Origin: Brevundimonas mediterranea
Lineage (GTDB): Bacteria; Pseudomonadota; Alphaproteobacteria; Caulobacterales; Caulobacteraceae
Assembly: GCF_011064825.1 (NCBI RefSeq)
Contig: NZ_CP048751.1
Span: 2,790,001 to 2,854,000 of the forward strand
Direction of reading: 5' to 3'
DNA: 64,000 nucleotides
Made by a program: the position numbers and the translations under genes. The notes under the pieces are model-generated. The model saw only the letters and a list, made by a program, of their open reading frames with translations. It did not search any database and was not told where the DNA came from. The first letter of the stretch is position 1. Every line of letters starts with the position of its first letter. This document shows, one piece after another, positions 8,258 through 17,032 of this stretch.

Positions 8258-8394
8258 GCCCCCTCCACCACCGCGCGAAGAGCGCGGCGGTCCCCCTCCC
8301 CCAAGGGGGGAGGAATGCGAACGGTGACGACGACCGAAATCCTCCCCCCTTGGGGGAGGTGGATCGCCGGCGAAGCCGGCGAGACGGAGGGGGC
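8258..8394. repeat. Palindromic intergenic repeat, copy B (137 bp)
   Basis: Direct, nearly identical copy of the element at 7730-7867 with the same 9 bp terminal inverted repeats and internal hairpins. It lies 36 bases upstream of the DUF559 start and 5 bases from the stop of the phosphatase gene. The pair frames the DUF559 gene as repeat-gene-repeat. Confidence 0.93.
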
Positions 8395-8398
8395 GCGG

Positions 8399-8878
8399 TC
8401 AGTCGCGCGTGCGGCGCAGTCTCCCGGCCAGCTGTTCCGCCGCCGCCGTCACCTCGGCCCAGGTGACCTCGAACCCGGCGTCGTCGCCGAAATAGGGATC
8501 GGTCACGGCCTGGCCCTCGCGGCCGGGCACGTGGTCGAGCAGCAGGCTGAGTTCGGCGACGGCGCCGCCTTCGTCGTCCCTGGGGGCGATCCGGCGCAGA
8601 TCAGCCAGGTTGTCGTGGTCCAGGGCGATGACGTGGGTGAAGCGGCGGAAGTCGGCCGGCGTCACCTGCCGGCCCTGATAGCCGGAGATATCGATCCCAT
8701 GTTTGCGCGCCACGGCCTGGGCGCGCGGATCGGGCGGATGGCCGACATGCCAGTTCCCCGTGCCGGCGGACTCGACGATCAGGTCGAGCCGCAGGCGTTG
8801 GGCCTCGGCGCGGAGGGCGGCCTCGGCGAGGGGGGAGCGACAGATGTTGCCGAGGCAGACGAAGAGGATGGAGGGCAT
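8399..8878 (-). CDS. Low-molecular-weight protein-tyrosine phosphatase
   Basis: 159 residues. The catalytic P-loop CX5RS is at residues 8-15 (C8-LGNIC-R14-S15), and the general-acid Asp is in VTDPYFGD near the C terminus. WHVGHPPDPRA and HGIDISGYQGRQV are also typical of the family. It removes phosphate from tyrosine residues; bacterial members usually oppose tyrosine kinases of polysaccharide export or act on free arginine/tyrosine phosphates. It is 24 bases downstream of the HEPN-like gene on the same strand and may be the end of the mutL transcript. Confidence 0.93.
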   Translation of the reverse strand: MPSILFVCLGNICRSPLAEAALRAEAQRLRLDLIVESAGTGNWHVGHPPDPRAQAVARKHGIDISGYQGRQVTPADFRRFTHVIALDHDNLADLRRIAPRDDEGGAVAELSLLLDHVPGREGQAVTDPYFGDDAGFEVTWAEVTAAAEQLAGRLRRTRD

Positions 8879-8902
8879 GGGGAACCTTTAAGTGTTCCGG
8901 GG

Positions 8903-10087
8903 TTAGTTTTTCGGAACCACCTCATCGGCAGGTTTTAGAAATTGAGTGCGGAAGATTTCTGCGCCCGTTTCCTTGATGAAACCTCTGGCTGATAAAAGCG
9001 TCGAGCCGTTGAGTTCAACTTCCGCCCAAGACAAGAAGTGGCCGTTTACTTTGATAGCCAGCTTGCTGGTCGGTTTTGTGCCCGGAACCTCGAAATCCAT
9101 CGCCCCGGTGCGTTGGCGTCCGTCATCGTCGATAAAGTGGAACTGCACCTTGATCGTCATCGCCGCTCCTTGAGATTTTGCATCGGTCATGAACCTCGGA
9201 CCAATATCTGGCTCGAACATCGCAGAGGCGTGAGCCGCCGCGATCTGCCCGGCAAGATCAACGACGATTTCCGCAACTGGTTTGGCCTCGGCTTGACGGT
9301 CGGGATGCCAAGCGTCCTGCCGCTTCAGATTGCCGTGGAAATAAAATCCACGACGGTCGAGTAGGTGTTTGACTAAAGCATCCGCAGTGGAATGTGTGGT
9401 GAGGGTAGGTTTAGCAGCCGAACGATTGTCATCAGGATCATTTGTGATCGAAAAGATCGTTTGATCTAGCATGCTTTTGAAATCAGCGTTCCCAACCAGT
9501 TCGCGCATCAAATCGCGAGTTTGAAACTTACCGTTTCCGTACAACGCTTCGATAAGGAGAAATCCAAATCGGAAAGCGTCTATGTATTGTTGGCTGATAA
9601 GCGCTTCGCGCGCCAAGCGCGTCATGTGAGAAGCAAACGACGGATCGTCGTTACTTTCGACGGCATAAAAAGCTTGCGCCATCATATCGAAGGGAAGTGG
9701 CGGGTTTGGCCTTACGGTCTTGGAGCTGAACCCGAACATTTGTATGGATTCGCGTTCTTCATCGTTGGCAGGTATATAATCCGCTTCCATTGCATTTATA
9801 TCGATTGGAACGGCGAAATATAGATTGATGTAATCGCTAAAACGTTGTGCGATGCGGCGTCCAATTGCCTCTATGCTTCCGTTGATGATAATCTCAGCCT
9901 TTATGGGGCCGTCGAGTTTTTTTACTGATGGCGCAAGGCTGGTTGGTTGGTTCTTGAAAAATAAGACAAGTGCCGTAGCTTCACCATTGGTGAACTCAAA
10001 CGACATCTCGGCACCCGACCCATTTAAGATCCAGGCGTCATCCAGCTTTAATGGACGCAAGATTGGGAATTTGAGCCGGACGTCCAT
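8903..10087 (-). CDS. HEPN-like domain protein of unknown function
   Basis: 394 residues; visibly more AT-rich and with different codon use than mutL and the phosphatase gene beside it, so probably acquired. Residues about 140-185 (HMTRLAREALISQQYIDAF, FGFLLIEALYG) and 230-290 look like helical bundles. R246-GFYF-H251 in LLDRRGFYFHGNLKR matches the Rx4-6H signature of HEPN RNase domains. The C-terminal ~90 residues (IKVQFHFIDDDGRQRTGAMDF onward) look like a separate beta domain. No transmembrane segment. It starts 4 bases after the mutL stop. HEPN proteins act in toxin-antitoxin and anti-phage systems; function here is not known. Confidence 0.72.
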   Translation of the reverse strand: MDVRLKFPILRPLKLDDAWILNGSGAEMSFEFTNGEATALVLFFKNQPTSLAPSVKKLDGPIKAEIIINGSIEAIGRRIAQRFSDYINLYFAVPIDINAMEADYIPANDEERESIQMFGFSSKTVRPNPPLPFDMMAQAFYAVESNDDPSFASHMTRLAREALISQQYIDAFRFGFLLIEALYGNGKFQTRDLMRELVGNADFKSMLDQTIFSITNDPDDNRSAAKPTLTTHSTADALVKHLLDRRGFYFHGNLKRQDAWHPDRQAEAKPVAEIVVDLAGQIAAAHASAMFEPDIGPRFMTDAKSQGAAMTIKVQFHFIDDDGRQRTGAMDFEVPGTKPTSKLAIKVNGHFLSWAEVELNGSTLLSARGFIKETGAEIFRTQFLKPADEVVPKN

Positions 10088-10091
10088 CCCT

Positions 10092-11984
10092 CTATCGCCT
10101 CCCGAACAGCTTCTCCAGATCGTGCAGCTTCAGCTCCACATAGGTCGGCCGCCCATGGTTGCACTGGCCCGAATGCGGGGTGGCCTCCATCTGGCGGAGC
10201 AGGGCGTTCATCTCGGGGGCGCTGAGGATGCGGCCGGAGCGGACGCTGCCGTGGCAGGCCATGGTGCCGCAGACCTCGGCCATCCGCTCCTTCAGCGACA
10301 GGGCGGCGCCGTGTTCGGCCAGGTCGTCGGCGATGTCGCGGATCAGGCCCTGGACGTCCGTGTCGCCCAGCATGGCCGGGGTTTCGCGCACCAGGACGGC
10401 GCCGGCGCCGAAGGCCTCGACGATCAGGCCCATTTCGGCCAGTTCCTCGGCGCGCGAGGCGACGCGTTCGGCCTCGGCCGGGTCCAGGTCGACCACCTCG
10501 GGCGTCAGCAGGGCCTGGCGGGTCACGGACCCCTCGGCCATCTGGGCCTTCATCCGCTCATAGACCAGCCGCTCGTGGGCGGCGTGCTGATCGACGATGA
10601 CCAGGCCGTCGCGGGTCTGGGCCACGATATAGTTGGCGTGCAGCTGACCCCGCGCGGCGCCCAGGGGGTAGTCGAGGGGGTCTAGGGGAGTGGCGAGTGG
10701 CGAGTGGCCAGTGGCGAGGTCGTTGGCTTGGGCGGGGTGCGAGGGCCATGAGGGGCCGTCCCAGCGGGGTTCGACGCGGGCGCTGCGTTCGTTGAGGCCG
10801 GGCAGGACTTGCGCGGCGGCGGCGGGCTGGGACCAGCTGGTCCAGCCGCTGAACCCCTGGGCCGAGGGGGAACTGGGGCTGTAGGCCGGTCCGGTGGAGA
10901 CGCCCGTGTGGGGCTGGAACCCCGCCATGGCGTCGGCGGCGACGGTGGTGGAGGCGCGGTGGCCGGCGGCGTGCAGGGCGTGGCGCAGGGCGCCGACGAT
11001 CAGGCCGCGCACCAGGGCCGGGTCGCGGAACCGGACCTCGGCCTTGGCGGGGTGGACGTTGACGTCCACGTACAGCGGGTCGATGTCCAGGAACAGGACG
11101 GCGGCCGGGTGCCGGTCCCGCGCCAGAAAGTCGGCATAGGCGCCGCGCAGGGCCCCTTGCAGCAGCCGGTCCTTCACCGGGCGGCCGTTGACGAACAGAT
11201 ACTGATGCGCCGCATTGCCGCGCGAATAGGTGGGCAGGCCGGCGTAGCCCGACAGGCGCACCCCGTCCCGCGCCTGATCGATCAGCAGGGCGTTGGCCTC
11301 GAAGTCGCGACCCAGCAGGGCCGACAGCCGTTTCAGCCGGCCCTCGTCGCCGGGGTGTTCGGCGGGCAGGCGAAGCGCGACCTTGCCGTCCAGCGACAGG
11401 GTGAAGGCGACGGCCTCGTGCGCCATGGCCTGGCGTTTGATCTCCTCCGAAATGGCCATGGCCTCGGACCGTTCGGACTTCATGAACTTGAGCCGGGCGG
11501 GGGTGGCGTAGAAGAGGTCGCGCACCTCGACCCGCGCGCCGTGCGGGCCGGGGAAGGGGGCGGGGGCCAGGGGACGGGTCGCGCCGCCCTCGACCTGGAT
11601 GACCCAGGCTTCGGCCTCGTCACGCGACCGGGTGGTGATCGACAGGCGGGCGACCGAGCCGATGGAGGGCAGGGCCTCGCCCCTGAAGCCCAGGGTGTGG
11701 ATGCGCAACAGGTCCACGTCGCCGGCGTCGTCGGGTTCCAGCTTGGATGTGGCGTGGCGCTCGATGGCCAGGGGCAGTTCGTCTTTCGGGATGCCCTTGC
11801 CGTCGTCGGCGATCAGGATGCGCGACAGGCCCCCGCCGTCGGCCTGGATCTCGATATTGCGCCCGCCCGCGTCCAGGGCGTTCTCGACCAGTTCCTTGAT
11901 GGCGCTGGCCGGCCGCTCGACCACCTCGCCGGCGGCGATGCGGTTGACGGTTTCGGGGGAGAGGCGGCGGATGGGCATGTTCAC
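10092..11984 (-). CDS. mutL: DNA mismatch repair protein MutL
   Basis: 630 residues. The N-terminal GHKL ATPase domain shows [20 protein letters not shown] and [12 protein letters not shown], and the transducer domain follows to about 330. A variable Pro/Ser/Gly-rich linker (about 340-440) joins the C-terminal dimerisation domain. That domain carries the endonuclease motif DQHA-x2-E-x4-E ([12 protein letters not shown]), ACHGSVRSG and the zinc-binding QCNHGRP, so this is a nicking MutL, as expected in bacteria without MutH. Within the linker, a heptamer repeat (10688-10718) encodes ATGHSPLAT. The accessory HEPN-like gene follows after 4 bases. Confidence 0.97.
   Translation of the reverse strand: MNMPIRRLSPETVNRIAAGEVVERPASAIKELVENALDAGGRNIEIQADGGGLSRILIADDGKGIPKDELPLAIERHATSKLEPDDAGDVDLLRIHTLGFRGEALPSIGSVARLSITTRSRDEAEAWVIQVEGGATRPLAPAPFPGPHGARVEVRDLFYATPARLKFMKSERSEAMAISEEIKRQAMAHEAVAFTLSLDGKVALRLPAEHPGDEGRLKRLSALLGRDFEANALLIDQARDGVRLSGYAGLPTYSRGNAAHQYLFVNGRPVKDRLLQGALRGAYADFLARDRHPAAVLFLDIDPLYVDVNVHPAKAEVRFRDPALVRGLIVGALRHALHAAGHRASTTVAADAMAGFQPHTGVSTGPAYSPSSPSAQGFSGWTSWSQPAAAAQVLPGLNERSARVEPRWDGPSWPSHPAQANDLATGHSPLATPLDPLDYPLGAARGQLHANYIVAQTRDGLVIVDQHAAHERLVYERMKAQMAEGSVTRQALLTPEVVDLDPAEAERVASRAEELAEMGLIVEAFGAGAVLVRETPAMLGDTDVQGLIRDIADDLAEHGAALSLKERMAEVCGTMACHGSVRSGRILSAPEMNALLRQMEATPHSGQCNHGRPTYVELKLHDLEKLFGRR
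10688..10718. repeat. Heptamer tandem repeat inside mutL
   Basis: GAGTGGC occurs three times in a row (10688-10708), followed by CAGTGGC and a partial GAG. It lies in the MutL linker coding region and specifies part of ATGHSPLAT on the minus strand. The unit length and sequence style resemble the heptamers between rpoB and rpoC. Confidence 0.85.
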
Positions 11985-12041
11985 CCAAGATAGGGCGGCG
12001 AAGGGATTCGCGCCACGACGGCGTGTGGGGACGCGGCCCCG

Positions 12042-13814
12042 TCAGGCGTCGGCGTGCTGGGGGGCGGCCGAGAGAACGGCCTGGAGGGCGGCGATCTCGA
12101 TGGGCTTGCGCAGAACGCCGTCGGCGCCGGCCGCCATGTAGCGGGCCACGTCCTCGTCGAACACATTGGCGGTCAGCATCTGGATCGCTGTGCGGGGGCG
12201 GCCGGTGGCGGCCTCCTCGGCGCGGATCGCCGTCAGGGCCTCGACCCCGTCCATGACCGGCATCATCACATCCATCAGGACCAGATCGAAGGGCGTCGCG
12301 CGCAGGACCTCGACCGCCTCGCGCCCGTTCTCGACCAGCACCAGGTCCAGGCCGAAGGACTGGAACAGCAGGGCCAGCAGCTTGCGGTTCGCCGCATGAT
12401 CCTCGGCGGCCAGGACGCGGGGCGCGCGCGGGGCGGCGACGGAGGCGCTCGGGGCGTGGGGCTGGACGGCGGCGGTCGAAAGCGTCGCCCGCTCGGCCGT
12501 GAAGCGGAACCAGAAGACCGCGCCCCGGGGCTGGGCCGCCCGCACGCCGAGGGCGCCGCCCAGGGCCTGGACGCTGGCGCGACACAGGGCCAGACCCAGG
12601 CCGGCGCCGCCCGCCGCGCGGCCGGCGTCCAGTTGTTCGAACGGCAGGAAGATGCGTTCGCGCTGATCCTCGGGCACGCCGGGGCCCTGGTCGTGAACCT
12701 CGAAATCCAGGTCGATGCGGCCGTCGGCGGCGGGCAGGGCGCGGATCCGGATGCAGATGGTCCCGGCCGGCGTCAGCTTCAGCGCATTGGACAGATAGTT
12801 GATCAGGACCTGCTCGACCCGACCCTCGTCCGTCATCACGACGAAATGCTCGCGCGCGCCCTGAAGCTCGATCTTCAGGCTCAGGCCCAGTTCGTCCACG
12901 CGGGATCGCCAGACGCGCGCGATGGCGTCCAGCCGCTCGCCCAGATCGACCGGGGCGAGGCGCAGATCGATCTCGCCGGACTCGATCTTGGAGATGTCCA
13001 GGGCGCCGTTCAGCAGGCGCAACAGCATCCCCCCGGCCTCGGCCATGTCGTCGATCACGGCGGCCTCGGCCTTGGGGCGACGACGGCCGCGCAACACCTC
13101 GGTCAGGCCCAGGATGACGTTCAGGGGGGTGCGGACCTCGTGGCTGATCATGGCCAGGAAGCGGGACTTGGCCTTGTTGGCCCGTTCGGCGGCGGCGCGG
13201 TCGGTCTCGGCCTGGGCCAGGGCGGTCTGAAGCTCGCGCGAGCGTTCGGTCAGGGCCACCATCAGTTCGACCGTCTGGCGATCGCTGCGCCATTGGCGCC
13301 AGGAGGCGGCGATGACGCCCAGGACGAACACGCCGACGGCGACCTTGATCCCCGTGGTCGCCTGGGGCTGGTTGGAGGCGAGGATCATGGCCGCGATGGA
13401 CGGCGGGACGACGGCGGCGGCGAAACTGCGCCGGCTGATGTGCACCTGAAGGGCGCCGACCATCAGATTGCCGGCCAGCAGCAGGCGCAGATAGTCGAGA
13501 TAATGGGGCTGGGAATGCCAGACGGCGAGGATGAACAGGGCGTTGTGCGTGGAGAGGCCGAGGGTGACGGCCTCGGTGCTGAGCCTGAAACGTCGCTCGG
13601 CCCCCGGGGCGCGGGGGCGGGCGCGAGCGGTCTGGACGACGTTCCAGAGCACCAGGTAGAGGCCGAACTGGAAGACCGCGAAATTGGTCGCCCAACCCCA
13701 GCCGATCACCCACCAGCCCACGATCACGATCGCGGCGATAGTGACCAGCCGCACCGGGAACATGTCCCGGTAACGGTCGGCATAGGCTTTTAGGTAATCT
13801 GTACTGTCGGCCAC
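12042..13814 (-). CDS. Hybrid sensor histidine kinase / response regulator
   Basis: About 590 residues from GTG at 13814, which has GGGGA upstream; a TTG at 13835 would add seven residues. Several membrane segments occupy residues 25-175 without a recognisable periplasmic sensor domain. A coiled coil (about 180-215) leads to HisKA with the phospho-acceptor His in FLAMISHEVRTPLN (about 225). HATPase_c has NYLSNALKLTP (N box), DQGPGVP (G1) and GGAGLGLALC (G2). After a linker, a receiver domain carries AAEDHAANRK, the phospho-acceptor Asp in LVLMDVMMPVMDG (about 515) and a Lys in LRKPIE. No DNA-binding output; a phosphorelay partner is expected elsewhere. Confidence 0.93.
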   Translation of the reverse strand: MADSTDYLKAYADRYRDMFPVRLVTIAAIVIVGWWVIGWGWATNFAVFQFGLYLVLWNVVQTARARPRAPGAERRFRLSTEAVTLGLSTHNALFILAVWHSQPHYLDYLRLLLAGNLMVGALQVHISRRSFAAAVVPPSIAAMILASNQPQATTGIKVAVGVFVLGVIAASWRQWRSDRQTVELMVALTERSRELQTALAQAETDRAAAERANKAKSRFLAMISHEVRTPLNVILGLTEVLRGRRRPKAEAAVIDDMAEAGGMLLRLLNGALDISKIESGEIDLRLAPVDLGERLDAIARVWRSRVDELGLSLKIELQGAREHFVVMTDEGRVEQVLINYLSNALKLTPAGTICIRIRALPAADGRIDLDFEVHDQGPGVPEDQRERIFLPFEQLDAGRAAGGAGLGLALCRASVQALGGALGVRAAQPRGAVFWFRFTAERATLSTAAVQPHAPSASVAAPRAPRVLAAEDHAANRKLLALLFQSFGLDLVLVENGREAVEVLRATPFDLVLMDVMMPVMDGVEALTAIRAEEAATGRPRTAIQMLTANVFDEDVARYMAAGADGVLRKPIEIAALQAVLSAAPQHADA

Positions 13815-13882
13815 TACGCCAAGTCCCCGCTTCAAGCGTGGCCTTACGCGAGGGAGCTTAACGAGGCCTCAATCGTGCTTGA

Positions 13883-13911
13883 TTGATCGGCATAACGCCG
13901 TACGTTATGCT
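13883..13911 (+). promoter_or_regulatory. Putative higBA promoter with overlapping operator
   Basis: TTGATC (13883-13888), a 17 base spacer and TATGCT (13906-13911) resemble -35 and -10 boxes. The perfect inverted repeat CATAACG-ccgta-CGTTATG (13891-13909) lies across the spacer and -10, the expected place for a HigA operator. The -10 ends six bases before the higB ATG at 13918, so the transcript may be leaderless. No Shine-Dalgarno sequence precedes higB, which agrees. Not tested by any search. Confidence 0.6.
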
Positions 13912-13917
13912 GCCGCC

Positions 13918-14199
13918 ATGATCCGCAGTTTCCGTGATCGCGAGACGGAGCGCTTCTGGAACGGCGTCGCCATACGGCGACTGCCGCCGGATATCCGACG
14001 CGCGGCGCAGCGGAAGCTGGAGCTGATCGATGCGGCCTCGCGGCTGGACGACCTGAGATCGCCGCCGGGAAACCGGCTGGAGGCCTTGTCAGGCGACCGG
14101 AAGGGACAGCATTCGATCCGGATCAATCAGCAGTGGCGGATTTGTTTCCGCTGGACAGACGGAGGCGCCGAAGATGTCGAAATCTGCGACTACCACTGA
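13918..14199 (+). CDS. higB: HigB-type toxin (RelE/ParE superfamily)
   Basis: 93 residues. MIRSFRDRETERFWNG at the N terminus, PPDIRRAAQRKLELIDAA in the middle, and HSIRINQQWRICFRW with VEICDYH at the C terminus are characteristic of HigB/plasmid-killer toxins, which are ribosome-dependent mRNA endonucleases. The ATG at 13918 is chosen over the in-frame upstream ATG at 13879 because it matches family length and lies directly after the operator. Toxin-first order and a 26 base overlap with the antitoxin gene are typical of higBA. Confidence 0.92.
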   Translation: MIRSFRDRETERFWNGVAIRRLPPDIRRAAQRKLELIDAASRLDDLRSPPGNRLEALSGDRKGQHSIRINQQWRICFRWTDGGAEDVEICDYH

Positions 14200-14488
14200 G
14201 GAACTGATGGAACCGGTGACGCCGGGTGAAATCCTGCTGGAGGAGTTCATCCTTCCCGCGGGCCTGAGCCAGACTGCGCTGGCCAAGGCTATCGGGGTGC
14301 CGCCGCGCCGGATCAACGAGATCGTCCTGGGCAAGCGCGCGATCACGGCCGACACGGACCTGCGCCTAGCCCGCTACTGGGGAGTGAGCGAGGGGTTCTT
14401 CCTAAACCTGCAGAAGAGCTACGACCTGCGGATGCAGCGGGCGAAGATGGGCGATGCGCTGGAGATGATCAGGCCGAGGGCGGCTTAG
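14174..14488 (+). CDS. higA: HigA-type antitoxin (XRE family)
   Basis: 104 residues. The HTH domain is clear: VTPGEILLEEFILPAGLSQT followed by LAKAIGVPPRRINEIVLGKR and DLRLARYWGVSEGFFLNLQ, the conserved HigA pattern. It should neutralise HigB and repress the promoter through the inverted repeat at 13891-13909. The gene starts inside higB, giving translational coupling. A hypothetical gene begins 47 bases after its stop on the same strand. Confidence 0.93.
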   Translation: MSKSATTTEELMEPVTPGEILLEEFILPAGLSQTALAKAIGVPPRRINEIVLGKRAITADTDLRLARYWGVSEGFFLNLQKSYDLRMQRAKMGDALEMIRPRAA

Positions 14489-14535
14489 CCGAGACGGTAT
14501 TGATCGACCGCCTTCTGGCTATTGAAGAGCTACTC

Positions 14536-15408
14536 ATGACCAATGATCGTGAACTAAGGGACGCCGCGTGGACCCTCCTCATCACGCAGCGAAATGATCT
14601 GCTCGACGAGGTTGAGCGCTGGGCAGAGCCGACGCCAATCCAGCGCGTCTTGCTTGCATTGTTCCAACTATTGGGGGACCGAGGTCGAGGTGTTCTGGCC
14701 TTGCTGAACGCGGGGCTGGACTGGGATGGCGAGATTGTCCTGCGATCCTTTTACGAATGTGCGAGCAAAATCATGTACCTCGCCACATCGTCGGAGTCAG
14801 ACCGGCCCCGCCGCATCCATGAGTTCGAAGTGATATTGGCGGAAGCATCGGACAAGCGCCGGTCCCGCAAGGCTGCCTTCGCAGAGGCAGTATTTGACGA
14901 CCACTCCGCTACCGACCGCGATGTGTTCCGGGCGCTTCAGCATCCCGATATGGTCAGAAACTCAGAGAGCGTTTCGAAGAAGGAGCGGCAAGCGATTGAG
15001 GGGAGATGGTCATTTAGCGGCATCATAGAACAACTCGCCGCGGGCCAAAACTGCGATCCCGTCCCGGAGGCAACTAGCCTTCTCCACATCTACGGCATGG
15101 CTAGTCACCTCGCGCATTCCGATGCTGGGGCGTTGGACATGATGGAGGATCGTGCGCGGCGCGGAAGCGACGAGAGAGAATTACTGGAGGCCGCTCACCG
15201 TGCTCGCATTGTCAGCGATCTAGCGAGCCTCTCATTCTATTGCGGGTTGCTGATGGAAACGCCCTTGGGGGCTACCCGCGATTGGAAGAATGGTTGGATC
15301 GCCCCGTACAAAACGGTCATGGCTCTATCTGCGGCGGCTAGAGACAGTTTCTACCCGACACAGAAGGAATTTTACGATCAAATGCTGAGGGGCGGAAAGA
15401 AACCCTAG
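14536..15408 (+). CDS. Hypothetical protein, DUF5677-like helical protein
   Basis: 290 residues from the ATG at 14536, preceded by GAAGAG; an in-frame TTG at 14500 would add 12. Predicted largely alpha-helical with no membrane segment. The N-terminal part has [22 protein letters not shown] and [21 protein letters not shown], and the C-terminal part has [17 protein letters not shown], a layout I associate with DUF5677/HEPN-like proteins, but I am not certain. More AT-rich and with different codon use than the flanking core genes, like higBA cargo. It ends convergently with cobS, overlapping by four bases. Confidence 0.65.
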   Translation: MTNDRELRDAAWTLLITQRNDLLDEVERWAEPTPIQRVLLALFQLLGDRGRGVLALLNAGLDWDGEIVLRSFYECASKIMYLATSSESDRPRRIHEFEVILAEASDKRRSRKAAFAEAVFDDHSATDRDVFRALQHPDMVRNSESVSKKERQAIEGRWSFSGIIEQLAAGQNCDPVPEATSLLHIYGMASHLAHSDAGALDMMEDRARRGSDERELLEAAHRARIVSDLASLSFYCGLLMETPLGATRDWKNGWIAPYKTVMALSAAARDSFYPTQKEFYDQMLRGGKKP

Positions 15409-16409
15409 CCCACTTTCACCCGCGTCGCCGCTTCCGGCAGGTCTTCGCCGAAGGCCCGCTGGTAGAACTCGGCGATGGTGGGGCGTTCCAGTTCGTCGCA
15501 CTTGTTCAGGAAGGTCAGGCGGAAGCTGAGCGCCAGGTCGCCGCCGAAGATGATGGCGTTCTGGGCCCAGGTGATGACGGTGCGGGGCGACATGACGGTG
15601 GAGATGTCGCCGTTCATGAAGGCGTTGCGGGTCATGTCGGCGACGCGGACCATGGCGGCGATGCGGCGGCGGCCCTCGGCGTCCTTCCACTCGGGCACCT
15701 TGGCGGCGACGATCTCGGCCTCGACGTCGTGGTCGAGGTAGTTCAGCGTCGTGACGATGTTCCAGCGGTCCAGCTGGGCCTGATTGATCTGTTGCGCGCC
15801 GTGATACAGGCCCGTGGTGTCGCCCAGACCGATGGTGTTGGTCGTGGCGAACAGGCGGAAATGCTTGTTGGGGCGGATGACGCGGTTCTGGTCCAGCAGG
15901 GTCAGGCGGCCCTGGGCCTCGAGCACACGCTGGATCACGAACATCACGTCGGGACGGCCGGCGTCATATTCGTCGAACACCAGGGCGACGGGGCGTTGCA
16001 GCGCCCAGGGCAGGATGCCCTCGCGGAATTCGGTGATCTGCTTGCCGTCCTTCAGGACGATGGCGTCCTTGCCGATCAGGTCGATCCGGCTGACATGGCT
16101 GTCCAGGTTCACGCGCACCAGGGGCCAGTTCAGGCGGGCGGCGACCTGTTCGATATGGGTCGACTTGCCCGTGCCGTGATAGCCCTGGACCATGACGCGG
16201 CGGTCGAAGGCGAAGCCGGCGCAGATGGCGATCGTCGTCTGCGGATCAAAGCGATAGGCCTCGTCGATCTCGGGCACATGGCTGTCGCGCTCGGCGAAGG
16301 CGGGCACGGTCATGTCGCTGTCCACGCCGAAGGCCTCGCGCAGGGTCACGCGGCGGGCGGGTTCGAGCGTCAGCAGGGGGTCGGGAGTGGCGTCGAGCGG
16401 GGAGGTCAT
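15405..16409 (-). CDS. cobS: CobS-type AAA+ ATPase (cobaltochelatase subunit family)
   Basis: 334 residues. The N-terminal segment [23 protein letters not shown] region (residues about 30-50) and the AAA+ core with Walker [14 protein letters not shown], Walker [14 protein letters not shown] and sensor LFATTNT are diagnostic of CobS. In aerobic cobalamin synthesis CobS and CobT form a chaperone that drives CobN to insert cobalt. The usual partner cobT is not adjacent: the DUF5677-like gene ends here instead. No other cobalamin gene is in the window, so the protein may serve another MoxR/VWA-type complex. Confidence 0.88.
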   Translation of the reverse strand: MTSPLDATPDPLLTLEPARRVTLREAFGVDSDMTVPAFAERDSHVPEIDEAYRFDPQTTIAICAGFAFDRRVMVQGYHGTGKSTHIEQVAARLNWPLVRVNLDSHVSRIDLIGKDAIVLKDGKQITEFREGILPWALQRPVALVFDEYDAGRPDVMFVIQRVLEAQGRLTLLDQNRVIRPNKHFRLFATTNTIGLGDTTGLYHGAQQINQAQLDRWNIVTTLNYLDHDVEAEIVAAKVPEWKDAEGRRRIAAMVRVADMTRNAFMNGDISTVMSPRTVITWAQNAIIFGGDLALSFRLTFLNKCDELERPTIAEFYQRAFGEDLPEAATRVKVG

Positions 16410-16466
16410 GCCTCCATCTAGAGGCGCCGCGCGCGCGGCTCAACACGCGCGCGGCCCTTCATGCGG

Positions 16467-16895
16467 TTATTTCGCACTGAGACGCACATCGACGTTGCCG
16501 CGCGTGGCGTTGGAATAGGGACAGACCTGGTGGGCTTTCTCGATCAGGTCGTCGATGACCGCCTGGTCCAGGCCATGGTCGGTGACGGTCAGGTCGACGT
16601 CGAGGTTGAAGCCCTCGCCGCGCGTATTCTTGCCGAAGCCGATTCCGGCGGTGATCTTGGTGTCCGGGCCGACCGGGGTTCCGGCCTTGCCGCTGACCAG
16701 ACGCAGGGCGCCGAGGTAGCAGGCGGCGTAGCCGGTGGCGAAGAGCTGTTCGGGATTGGTGCCGTCGCCGCCCTTGCCGCCCATTTCCTTGGGCGTGGAC
16801 AGTTTGACGTCGATCTTGCCGTCGTCGGTGGCCGAGCGGCCGTCCTCGCGGCCGCCGCCGGAGGCTGTGGCCTGGGCGCGATAGAGAACTTCCAT
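16467..16895 (-). CDS. ohr: Organic hydroperoxide resistance protein (Ohr/OsmC family)
   Basis: 142 residues, the normal Ohr length. It is a thiol peroxidase reducing organic hydroperoxides with dihydrolipoamide. The two reactive Cys are present: C59 in FATGYAACYLGAL and C125 in VCPYSNATRGN. NPEQLFATGYAAC is the Ohr rather than the OsmC signature. No adjacent ohrR regulator is seen. Start ATG at 16895 is unambiguous (MEVLYRAQATASGG). Confidence 0.95.
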   Translation of the reverse strand: MEVLYRAQATASGGGREDGRSATDDGKIDVKLSTPKEMGGKGGDGTNPEQLFATGYAACYLGALRLVSGKAGTPVGPDTKITAGIGFGKNTRGEGFNLDVDLTVTDHGLDQAVIDDLIEKAHQVCPYSNATRGNVDVRLSAK

Positions 16896-17032
16896 GGTGG
16901 GCTCCTGGGGTTGCGAAGGCTTCAGATGGGGGCTTAACGGGAGACGGTAAGGGGGCGTTGCATCCGCGCCCTAGCCTTTAGGGGGCGACGCGGTCTAAAG
17001 CACCCTTTCGGGGCGCGTCGTCGGAGTACGCA

